Below are positions 1 through 8,062 of a stretch of DNA of 64,000 nt, one piece after another. A program made the translations under genes and the position numbers. This stretch comes from JAJXWB01 sp037044955. GTDB lineage: Bacteria; Pseudomonadota; Alphaproteobacteria; Rhizobiales; Beijerinckiaceae. Position 1 is the stretch's first letter; every line of letters begins with the position of its first letter. The notes under the pieces are model-generated. The model worked only from the letters and a program-made list of their open reading frames with translations. It made no database searches and was not told where the DNA came from. The stretch is from NCBI GenBank assembly GCA_037044955.1, contig JBAOHX010000001.1, positions 1 to 64,000 of the forward strand, given 5' to 3'.

Positions 1-88
1 GTTGCGTGCAGGCCAGCACCGCCAGCGCGGTGGACGCCATAAGCGAGAGGACCGATCCCCGAAGGGTGAACAGCCCGGACATATTCAT
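1..88 (-). CDS. Exported protein, N-terminal fragment (cut by window start)
   Basis: Reading leftwards from an ATG at 88-86, the first 29 codons are open to the window edge. They encode a short polar start, one arginine and then a hydrophobic stretch rich in Leu, Ala and Val ending in LAVLAC. This looks like a signal peptide, possibly of a lipoprotein, although VLAC is a poor lipobox. A weak G-rich ribosome site (GGGGG) lies about 8 bases upstream. The gene would be divergent from the AraC-type regulator at 398. Nothing of the mature protein is visible, so its function is unknown. Confidence 0.45.
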   Translation of the reverse strand, partial: MNMSGLFTLRGSVLSLMASTALAVLACTQ

Positions 89-397
89 CGACGGCCCCCG
101 AGTTCCAAGCAGCGCGCGTCCGAGTTCCAGCCGGCGCGCCGCTACGATGTTACACCCGACCCGGGATCGTCCCTTGACAGCGAAATCGCAAAAATTGACT
201 TTTCAGGACAGCGCGTCGAATAGCGTGAGGTCAAATTGCCTCGGCCCGATCGCTGATCGATATCGGCAAAAGCGACGTTTGTTTGTGGCGCCTGCCTCGA
301 GACCGGCATTTCGATAGTTTTCGACAGCACACTTGCAGCGAACCGATTCTTCGACAGAGTTCTCTTGTCCGTCAGATGCGAAGGAGCTGAGCGCGTT
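89..397. promoter_or_regulatory. Divergent intergenic region with phased direct repeats
   Basis: This 309-base gap separates the exported-protein start (88) from the AraC-type gene (398). I see no convincing gene in it. It holds three copies of TTCGAYAG, at 310-317, 320-327 and 350-357. The copies are offset by 10 and 30 bases, which would put them on the same face of the helix. Such direct repeats are the usual shape of an AraC-family binding site, so they may be the target of the neighbouring regulator. An AAGGAG ribosome site at 381-386 serves the ATG at 398. Confidence 0.4.
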
Positions 398-1414
398 ATG
401 TCCAACCAGACGAACGTTGCGACCGTTCGGGTAGGAAATGTTTGGACACTGCCGTCCGTCATCGAAAAGCTGGGCCTGGACGCACGGTCGTTGCTAGGCG
501 AAGTCCATCTGAGCCGCACGGATTTCGAGGATCCGGAAGGGCGCATCCCGTATTCGGCGGTCGACCGGCTGTTTGCGCGCATCGTCGAAAAATCGGGGTG
601 CCAGCACGTCGGGCTCCTGAGCGGCATGATGCTGAGCGATCTGGGGCTTCCGGGCTTCTTGCTGATGAACGCCCCCACGGTCCGCGCCGGTCTGCGGGAT
701 CTCGTGTCTTCGCTCCAGCACAACGATGGCGGCGGCGTCGCGACCCTGAATGAACAGCAGGGCGTCGCCATGCTTTCCTACACGGTCGCGACAAGCGGAA
801 TTACCAGCGTGGATCAGATTTGCGATCACAGCGTCGCGGCGGGCTACGGCCTGCTGAAGCGGCTGATTGGAAGCGATTTCGAGGTTGCCGAAATTCGTCT
901 GCCGCGGCGCGCGCCGCTGGATCAGGCCCCCTATCGCGCCTGTTTCGGATCGACAATCATAAGATTCAATTCATATGACGCCGTGATCGAGTTTCCGGCG
1001 TCGTTTCTGGACGCGCCGATTTCCGGGGCGTCGCCGACGCTCTACAAATTCTTGAAGACGGTTCAGGCCAAAGCCGGCGAAGGCGTCAGCATGACGATGG
1101 CGGACCAGATTCGACGCATTCTTCCCAATCTCATACGCCTGGAGCCCGTCGACAACAGGCTCGTCGCGCACCTGCTCGGCCTCAGTCCGCGAGCGATGGC
1201 GCGTCGACTTGCAGACGAGAAAACGACTCTTCACGAACTCATCGATGAAGCGCGCTTCGAGGTCGCTCAGCAGCTCCTGCGCGATACCGACATCGGCATA
1301 ACAGAGGTCGCGGCCGCTCTCTATTATTCGGACGCCAGCGCTTTTTCGCGGGCGTTCCGACGCAAGTTGAGCGTGAGCCCCGCGGCCTGGCGGAAGGCGC
1401 AACATAAATCGTAG
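398..1414 (+). CDS. AraC-family transcriptional regulator (OruR/ArgR-like architecture)
   Basis: The protein has 338 residues. The N-terminal half resembles the arabinose-binding-type sensor domain of regulators such as OruR (residues about 15-195). The C-terminal 100 residues form a double helix-turn-helix DNA-binding domain; the second recognition region contains DASAFSRAFRR followed by SPAAWRK, a typical AraC/XylS signature. I chose ATG 398 because AAGGAG lies 11 bases upstream; an open frame runs back to 365 without a better ribosome site. The gene stands alone and is divergent from the fragment at 1-88. Its ligand cannot be told from sequence; relatives sense amino acids or fatty-acid-like molecules. 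Confidence 0.88.
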   Translation: MSNQTNVATVRVGNVWTLPSVIEKLGLDARSLLGEVHLSRTDFEDPEGRIPYSAVDRLFARIVEKSGCQHVGLLSGMMLSDLGLPGFLLMNAPTVRAGLRDLVSSLQHNDGGGVATLNEQQGVAMLSYTVATSGITSVDQICDHSVAAGYGLLKRLIGSDFEVAEIRLPRRAPLDQAPYRACFGSTIIRFNSYDAVIEFPASFLDAPISGASPTLYKFLKTVQAKAGEGVSMTMADQIRRILPNLIRLEPVDNRLVAHLLGLSPRAMARRLADEKTTLHELIDEARFEVAQQLLRDTDIGITEVAAALYYSDASAFSRAFRRKLSVSPAAWRKAQHKS

Positions 1415-1485
1415 ACGCCGAGTGGGAGCCGTCGCTTCCACGTCTCGCGTCGCGGTCGGCGTCGATTCACGTCCCTTCAGATCTC

Positions 1486-2482
1486 TCACTCGGCTGCGGG
1501 CATCAGTCCGTCGAACTGGCGCTCATGCGGTCTCGGCTCGTCCGCCTCCACCAGCCGCACGCCGCGCCACGCGCCGGAGGTGACGAGCCGCGCGGCCGTA
1601 TCCTGAATCTCGCGCGCAACGGCCGAAGCCGCCGGCGAGAGCAAGTTCGCCGAGATGGAATGCAGATAGTTGCGGCGCGTGATGCGCGCGTCGGAAATCG
1701 AGAGCGCGCGCCAGCGCTTGCCGCGCGCGCCCTCGAGCTGAAGGGCGGACATCGGTTTGATCGTCGCGCCGACGCCGTCGTAGACGCAGCTCATCAGAAG
1801 CGAAAGCGAGTTCGATTTCGGCGACCACGTGCGGCTTGAGATCGCGTCGCTCGAATTCGGCGACGACGCGCCGGCGCAATCCATGCGTGCTCGTCGGCAG
1901 GATCAGTGGCAGTTCCGCGACCTCGGCCACCGTCATGTCGGCGCGGTCGGGCGGCGCATAGGGGCTGCTCTCGGGAAAGAGCACGAACAATTCCTCTTCG
2001 AGCAGCGCCGTCGCGTCGAGCTTGGACGAAACGTCGTTGGAGAAGAGGATGGCGAGGTCGAGCTGGCCCAGGCGCATCATCTGCGCGATGTGTCCGCTCA
2101 TGCCTTCGACGACATTGAGCAGAATGCCGGGATATTGCGCGCGGATCGCCTTCATCAGGGGCAGGCCGATCGCCAGCACCGTGGTTGCGGGCAGCCCCAC
2201 CGACACCATGCCCTGGACAGCGCCCGCATCCTGGCGCGCGATCGACAGCGCCTGATCCATCTGGCGAAGCACGAAAAGCGCGTGATGATACAGGGCGAGC
2301 CCGTTCTCGGTCGGCGTCACGCCGCGCGAGGAGCGTTGCAGCAGCGGCTTGCCCACCTCGTCCTCGAGTTTGGCGATCTGCTGGCTCAGCGCGGGCTGCG
2401 CGATGAAGAGGCAGCGCGACGCCTTGGACAGGCTGCCGCTTTCCACGATCTGCGCGAAATATCGCAATTGTCGCAGGTCCAT
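1486..2482 (-). CDS. LysR-family regulator, Nac-like, with a +1 frame break
   Basis: The N-terminal 224 residues read cleanly from ATG 2482: a winged helix-turn-helix (residues 1-60, MDLRQLRYFAQIVESGS) and most of the effector-binding domain. At about 1810 the frame breaks. Removing one base there restores the family pattern EIESLSLL and then a normal C-terminus to the stop at 1486-1488, for a total of about 330 residues. The N-terminus fits the Nac branch of LysR regulators. It is divergent from the aldehyde dehydrogenase operon and is the natural candidate to control it. As read, the protein would lose about 100 C-terminal residues and gain an arginine-rich tail. Confidence 0.85.
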
Positions 2483-2607
2483 GCCCGCAACCCTCCCTGC
2501 GCCGGCTATATGCGGCGCTTATGGCGGCCAATCCAATTCCCTATTTTTGCTTATGTCAAACCGGCGCTAATGATCGAGCCAAGAAAAACATCCGGGGAGG
2601 CAGGTGA
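2483..2607. promoter_or_regulatory. Divergent LysR / catabolic-operon promoter region
   Basis: These 125 bases lie between the LysR start and the aldehyde dehydrogenase start. GCTTATG occurs twice, at 2517-2523 and 2549-2555, 32 bases apart. The first copy is part of an ATA-N9-TAT dyad at 2508-2522, which resembles Nac/LysR half-site geometry. A strong ribosome site GGGGAGG sits about 7 bases before ATG 2608. I infer that the LysR protein binds here and controls both directions. Confidence 0.45.
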
Positions 2608-4062
2608 ATGGCGCAAGACGCCGCGCAGCGGTCGCCCATGCAGGAATCGCTGTCCGCGAGGCTGCTGATCGCCGGCGCATGGACGCAGGGCGCGCGCCGC
2701 ATAGACATTCCCGACAAGTTTCGCCTGACGCCGTTCATGCAGGCGCAATTGCCGTCGCGCGAACAGGTGAGCGCCTGCGTCGCCGCGGCCGGGGCGGCCT
2801 TCGCGGCAAGTACGCTCGGGCCGCACGAGCGCGGGACCATTCTCGACCGTGCGGCCGAACGCATCGAGAAGCGCGCCGGCGAACTCGTCGATGTGCTCGT
2901 GCGCGAGGCCGGCTTCCCCCGCCGTGACGCGATGGGCGAACTTCAACGCTGCGCCGTCACCTTCCGGCTGTCGGCGGAAGAGGCGCGCCGCTTCGCGGGC
3001 GAGGTGGTCCCGATCGAGGGCGCTGCGGGCCAGAAAGGCCGTCTCGGCTTCACGCTGCGCGTTCCGCTCGGCATCGTCTGCGCCATCACGCCGTTCAACG
3101 CGCCGCTCAATACCGTCGCCCACAAGGTCGGGCCGGCGCTCGCGGCCGGCAACGCCGTGATCCTGAAACCGTCGCTGCACACGCCGATGAGCTCCTGCAT
3201 CATGGCCGAGTGCCTGATCGAGGCCGGCCTTCCGCCGGGCCTCGTCTCCGTCCTGCACGGCGACGCCGATGTGGCGCAATGGCTGCTCGAAGAGCCGGCC
3301 GTGAATTTCTACGCTTTCACCGGGTCGACGCAGGTCGGCCGCATCATCCAGAGGGGCGCCGGCCTGCGGCGCACGCAGATGGAGCTCGGCTCGATCTCGC
3401 ATTGCATCCTGTGCGACGACGCCGATCTCGACGCGGCGCTGCCGAAAGTGATCAACGCCAGCTATCGCAAGGCCGGGCAGGTCTGCACCTCGATCCAGGT
3501 TCTGCTCGTGCAGCAATCGCGCGTCGAGGAAGTCGAGCGCCGGCTCGCGCAACTCGCCTCGGCGCTGCCTTGTGGAGACCCTGCCGACGACGCGACCGTG
3601 GTCGGCCCCGTCATCAGCCTCGCGTCCGCCGAGCGGATCGACAACTGGATCGATGCGGCTGTCGCGAAAGGCGCCCGAAAGCTCGTCGGCGGCGAACGTC
3701 GGGGCGCGGTCGTGCCGCCGACGCTGCTCGCCGATGTCGATGCTTCGACGCCGCTGGGCTGTCAGGAAGTGTTCGGCCCCGTCCTGTGCATCGCGCCATT
3801 CGACACGATGGACGAGGCCATCGCGCGAGTGAATGATACGCCCTACGGGCTGGCGACCGGCATCTTCACGAAACGGATCGACACGGCGCTGCGCGCCGCG
3901 CGCGAATTGCAGGTGGGCGGCGTGCACATCAACGAGACGCCGAGCTCGCGCGTCGACGCGATGCCCTACGGCGGATCGAAGGACAGCGGTTTCGGTCGGG
4001 AAGGACCACACTACGCGATCCGCGAAATGAGCGAGGAACGCATGGTCACCATACTGGCCTGA
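2608..4062 (+). CDS. NAD(P)-dependent aldehyde dehydrogenase
   Basis: This 484-residue protein is a full-length member of the aldehyde dehydrogenase superfamily, which oxidises aldehydes to acids or acyl-CoA. Visible marks are the cofactor segment around TPFNAPLNTVAHKVGPALAAG, the general-base glutamate in MELGS (about residue 259) and the nucleophilic cysteine in GQVCTSIQ (about residue 293). EVFGPVL and the C-terminal YGGSKDSGFGREG are also present. It is the first gene of the long operon controlled from the LysR intergenic region, 32 bases before the ThDP enzyme. The usual ELGG motif reads ELGS. It may oxidise an aldehyde released by the ThDP-dependent decarboxylase or lyase encoded next. 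Confidence 0.9.
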   Translation: MAQDAAQRSPMQESLSARLLIAGAWTQGARRIDIPDKFRLTPFMQAQLPSREQVSACVAAAGAAFAASTLGPHERGTILDRAAERIEKRAGELVDVLVREAGFPRRDAMGELQRCAVTFRLSAEEARRFAGEVVPIEGAAGQKGRLGFTLRVPLGIVCAITPFNAPLNTVAHKVGPALAAGNAVILKPSLHTPMSSCIMAECLIEAGLPPGLVSVLHGDADVAQWLLEEPAVNFYAFTGSTQVGRIIQRGAGLRRTQMELGSISHCILCDDADLDAALPKVINASYRKAGQVCTSIQVLLVQQSRVEEVERRLAQLASALPCGDPADDATVVGPVISLASAERIDNWIDAAVAKGARKLVGGERRGAVVPPTLLADVDASTPLGCQEVFGPVLCIAPFDTMDEAIARVNDTPYGLATGIFTKRIDTALRAARELQVGGVHINETPSSRVDAMPYGGSKDSGFGREGPHYAIREMSEERMVTILA

Positions 4063-4094
4063 GCGCCGGGTGGTTGGGAGGCGAATGGAGCGGG

Positions 4095-5884
4095 ATGGCT
4101 AGGATGAAGGGCGGCGAGCTGATCGCCGAATATCTGGTCAAGCAGAAGACGCCGTTCGTGTTCGGCGTCTGCGGCCACGGCAACGTCGGGATTCTCGACG
4201 CGCTCTACCAGGTGCGCGACAAGGTCGCGCTGATTTCGCCGCGCCACGAGCAGGCGGCCGGCCACATGGCGGACGCCTATTTCCGCGTGAAGCATTCGCC
4301 CGTCGCGACGCTGACCTCCACCGGCCCGGGCTCGGCGAATATCGTCATGCCCTGCGTGACGGCGATCTCGGACTCGTCCGCGTTTCTCGCGATCACCGCC
4401 AACGTGCCGACCTCGCAGGCCAACCGCGCGCCGTTTCAGGAACTCTACGCGCACAATCAGGCGGACTTCGCGCAGGTGCTGCGCCCCGTGGTGAAGCGTT
4501 CGTTCCAGCCGAGCCGCGTCGAAATGCTGCCGCTGGCGCTCAGGCAGGCCTACGACACGATGCTGACGGGGCGGCCCGGCCCGGTGAACCTCGACATTCC
4601 CTACAACGTCTTCCAGGAGGAGGCGGACGTCGAGGTCCCCGCGCCGTCGCACGCCCACGGCGCGCATCGCCCGAGCGCCAGCGAGAGCGATCTGGCCGCG
4701 GCCGTCGAACTCGTTGCGCAGGCGAAGCGCCCGGTCTTATTCGTCGGGCAGGGCACGACCCTGTCGGAAGCCGGTCCGGAAATCACCGAGCTGCAGCAGC
4801 GCTGGGGCGTTCCCGGTCATCACCTCGCCCAACGGCATGGGCCTCGTGCCGGCCGGGCGATCCGCTGACGCTCGGCTTCATCGGCCGCAACGGCGCCTAT
4901 CCCGCCAACCAGGCCGGCCGCTTCGCCGATCTCGTCATCTGCATCGGCACGCGCTTCGACGACCGCTCGTCGTCGAGCTGGCATCAGGGTTATTCGTGGA
5001 ACTTCCCGAACACCAGGCTGCTGCAGGTCGACATCGATCCGCTCGAGCTCGGCCGCAATTATCCCCCGACGCTCGGCATCATCGCGGACGCCAAGACCTT
5101 CGCCGCGCAACTTGCGACAGCGCTTTCCAAGCGCAGCGACGTGAAGCGCGAAAACTTCGGTCCGTGGCGCGCCGAGATCGCCAAATGGCGGGCCGAATGG
5201 GAGGCGTTCGTCCGTCCGAATTTCTCGGCCGTCACCACGCCGATCCGGCCCGAATATGTCGTCGGCGCGCTGACGGACGTCCTGCCGGACGATGTGATCC
5301 TGTCGCTCGACTCGGGCGTGCACCACAATTGGTTCATGCAGTTCTGGCAGCCCAGGCGCGCACAGAGCATGCTCAATAGCTGGGGCTATTCGTCGATGGG
5401 GTTCGGCGTCTGCGGCGTGCTCGGCGCGCAGCTCGCCGCGCCCGACCGCACCTGCGTCGCGGTCGTCGGCGACGGCGGCTTCATGATGGCGCCGCATGTC
5501 GTCGCCACCGCCGTCGAATACAATTTGCCGTGCATCTGGATCGTCTGGAACAATTTCGCCTGGGGCGCGATCCGCGACATTCAGTACGGCATGTTCGAGG
5601 GCCGCGAATACGGCACCGCCTTCTACAAGGGCAACCAGGGCCCCGGCGGCGAGCGCTACAATCCCGACTTCGCGGCCTGGGCGCGCGCCTGCGGCGCCGA
5701 CGGCGTCACCGTAAAGCGCAGCGAGGATCTGCGCGGCGCCGTTGAGGCGGCCGTGAAGAACCGCCGCCCCTGCGTGATCGACCTGCACGTCGATTCCGAA
5801 GTGCGCCCGCCATCGACGGGGACATGGGAGCTGCCGCCCATTCCCTTGAAGGAGCCCGTGTTCGGCAAGCCCTATCGCGCGTGA
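4095..5884 (+). CDS. Thiamine diphosphate-dependent enzyme (acetolactate synthase-like), two +1 frame breaks
   Basis: With two single-base removals (about 4815 in GG and about 4857 in GGG) this is one protein of 595 residues, the normal length for the ALS, benzoylformate decarboxylase and glyoxylate carboligase superfamily. The N-terminal domain carries the catalytic glutamate in RHEQAAGH (about residue 52). The central part restores to VITSPNGMGLVPAG followed by DPLTLGFIGRNG. The C-terminal domain has the cofactor motif VGDGGFMM ending with WNNFAWGA. Enzymes of this type decarboxylate 2-oxoacids or join and cleave acyl units. I chose ATG 4095; an open frame begins at 4074 but has no better start. 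It is co-transcribed with the dehydrogenase and importer, so a 2-oxoacid intermediate is likely. The exact reaction is unknown. Confidence 0.85.
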
Positions 5885-5913
5885 AAGACAACAGACAAAG
5901 GGAGGACTGCGCC

Positions 5914-7149
5914 ATGATGAAGTTCGACACGAACAGGAAATCGTTCGTCCGCATGCTGGCCGCCGGAACGGCGATGGCCGCGCTCGGCTGCGCCGGCGCT
6001 GCGGCGCAGGACGCCGGACCGGTGAAGATCGGCCTGATCTTCTCCAAGCAGGGGCCGGGCGCCTCGATCGGGCAGTTCCTGCAGCGCGGCGCCGAACTCG
6101 CGGCGCAGCAAGCCGGCATGAAGGCGATGGGGCGGCCGATCGAGCTGATCTGGCTGGACGAGGCCGGTCCCGAAGGCTCGCAGCAGAACATGCAGCGCCT
6201 GATCGACGAGAACAAGGTCGTTGCGATCGTCGGCGGCAATTACTCGAACTCGGCGCTCGCGATGATGAACGTCGCCAAGCGCGCGAAGATCCCGCTGATC
6301 CTGCCCGGCGCCGCCGCGCGCGAGATCACCGGCAAGGATTGCAACCGCTACACGTTCCGCACGCAGGCGACCGTGCCGGTGCAGATCAACGGCCTGATGC
6401 CCTATGTCGGGCAGCTCGGAAAGAAGGTCTATTTCATCACCCCGTCCTACGCTTTCGGTCAGGACATCGTGCGTTCGGCGCGCGCCGGCTTGCCCGCCAT
6501 CGGAGCGACGGAAGCGGGCAGCGACGAAGTGCCGATCAACACGGCCGACTACAGCTCCTACATCCTCAAGATCCGGCAGGCGAAGCCGGACGTGCTGATC
6601 GGCGGCCTGGTCGGCGGCGACTTCTCGAACTTCCTGAAGCAATGGAACGAGATGGGCATGAAGGGCAAGGTGCCCTACGGCGCGGTCGCGGTCACCGACA
6701 CCGATTTCTGGGACGTCGGCCCGCAGGCCTCGACCGGCATCTTCATCAAGCCCTGGTACTACAACAATCCGAAAAACACGGCGGCCGAGAAGAAGATGAC
6801 GGAGGACTTCATGAAGAAGTTCAACCAGCCGCCGTCCGACAAGACGTGGTCCGGCTGGACCGCCATGCGCGCGCTGCTCCAGTCGATCGAAGCGGCGAAG
6901 TCGACGGACGCCGCCGCCATCGTGACCGCGCTCGAGAAGTGGCGGAACACGGACGGCGACTTCCCCTACTACTTCCGCGAATGGGACCACCAGCTCGTGA
7001 AGCCCGCGGTGATCGTCAAGGTGAAGGACAACATCACCGACAAGTGGGATTTCATGGACTTCCTGAAATACACGTCCGACAGCGCCGAAAGCACGGAAAA
7101 GGCCTTCGGCACGAAGGAAGAAGTCGGTTGCAACATGCCGGCTCTCTGA
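5914..7149 (+). CDS. Liv-type ABC transporter substrate-binding protein
   Basis: This 411-residue periplasmic protein of the branched-chain amino acid (LivJ/HAAT) binding family begins with a signal peptide (KSFVRMLAAGTAMAAL, cleaved near AAAQDAG). The mature part starts GPVKIGLIFSKQGPG and continues with the two-lobed Peripla_BP_6 fold. GGAGG at 5901-5905 fixes ATG 5914. It precedes livH and the fused LivMGF gene, so it supplies substrate to that importer. Family members bind amino acids, but in catabolic operons also aromatic acids, urea, amides and dicarboxylates. The co-encoded dehydrogenases suggest an organic acid here. Confidence 0.92.
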   Translation: MMKFDTNRKSFVRMLAAGTAMAALGCAGAAAQDAGPVKIGLIFSKQGPGASIGQFLQRGAELAAQQAGMKAMGRPIELIWLDEAGPEGSQQNMQRLIDENKVVAIVGGNYSNSALAMMNVAKRAKIPLILPGAAAREITGKDCNRYTFRTQATVPVQINGLMPYVGQLGKKVYFITPSYAFGQDIVRSARAGLPAIGATEAGSDEVPINTADYSSYILKIRQAKPDVLIGGLVGGDFSNFLKQWNEMGMKGKVPYGAVAVTDTDFWDVGPQASTGIFIKPWYYNNPKNTAAEKKMTEDFMKKFNQPPSDKTWSGWTAMRALLQSIEAAKSTDAAAIVTALEKWRNTDGDFPYYFREWDHQLVKPAVIVKVKDNITDKWDFMDFLKYTSDSAESTEKAFGTKEEVGCNMPAL

Positions 7150-7192
7150 GCCGGCGTCCCATCGCGCCGCGCCCGTTGGCGGAACAACAACA

Positions 7193-8062
7193 ATGCTCGA
7201 TATACTCGTTTCGCAGATCGCCAACGGCCTGGTGCTGGGGTTCATCTACGTCCTGATCGCGGTCGGGCTGTCGATCACCTTCGGCCTCCTCGGCGTCATC
7301 AACTTCGCGCACGGCGCGTTCTTCGCGCTGGGCGCCTATTTCGCCTGGCAGCTCTATCATCTGTTCGGCTGGAGCGCGGTCATCTTCGCGCCGCCGCTCG
7401 TCGGCCTCGTCGGCATGGTTGTGGAGGCGACGATCATCCGTCGTCTCTACGGCAAGGAGCCGCTGCTCAGCCTCGTCGTCACATTCGCGCTGTCGCTGCT
7501 GATCGAGGCGGTGATCCGCTTCGTCTGGGGCGCGGACGGCAAGCCGTTCAATCCGCCGCAATGGACGGCGGGCATCGTCGAATTCGGTCCGCTTCTCATC
7601 ACCAAATATCGCGTCGCCGTGCTGGCCGCGACGGTGGCGACGCTTCTCGGGCTCGCGGCCTTCCTCGCCTGGACGCCCTACGGCCGCATTCTTCGCGCCG
7701 GCAGTCGCGACCCGGAGATGGTCGAGTTGCTCGGCATCAACCTGCCGCGCGTGCTCACCGCCGTGTTCGGCCTCGGCTGCGCGCTTGCGGCCATCGCGGG
7801 CGTACTGGCCGCGCCGCTGTGGACGGTGTCGCCGTCCATGTCCGCCAACGCCGTCATGCCCGCCTTCGTCGTGGTCGCCATCGGCGGCCTCGGCTCGTTC
7901 CGCGGCGCCGTCGTCGCCGGACTTGCTGTCGGCGTCGTCACGGCCCTCACCATTCAGTTCAAGCCCGAGGCTTCCACGGGCGCCATGTATGCGCTGATGT
8001 TCGTGATCATGCTGCTGCGGCCGCGCGGATTGTTCGGCGAGCGCTGGGAGCGCTTCGAATGA
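7193..8062 (+). CDS. Liv-type ABC transporter permease, LivH-like
   Basis: This 289-residue inner-membrane protein has about eight hydrophobic segments and the LivH signature near the start (GLVLGFIYVLIAVGLSITFGLLGVIN is the family pattern region, residues 10-36, followed by FAHGAFF). It forms half of the translocation channel together with the LivM part of the next protein. Its stop codon overlaps the ATG of the downstream gene in an ATGA arrangement (8059-8062), which implies translational coupling. Confidence 0.92.
   Translation: MLDILVSQIANGLVLGFIYVLIAVGLSITFGLLGVINFAHGAFFALGAYFAWQLYHLFGWSAVIFAPPLVGLVGMVVEATIIRRLYGKEPLLSLVVTFALSLLIEAVIRFVWGADGKPFNPPQWTAGIVEFGPLLITKYRVAVLAATVATLLGLAAFLAWTPYGRILRAGSRDPEMVELLGINLPRVLTAVFGLGCALAAIAGVLAAPLWTVSPSMSANAVMPAFVVVAIGGLGSFRGAVVAGLAVGVVTALTIQFKPEASTGAMYALMFVIMLLRPRGLFGERWERFE

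Noticed and set aside
4815..4857. Programmed ribosomal frameshifting in the ThDP gene
   Set aside because: Two shifts 42 bases apart without slippery heptamers or downstream structure are unlikely, and similar one-base gains occur in unrelated genes of the window.
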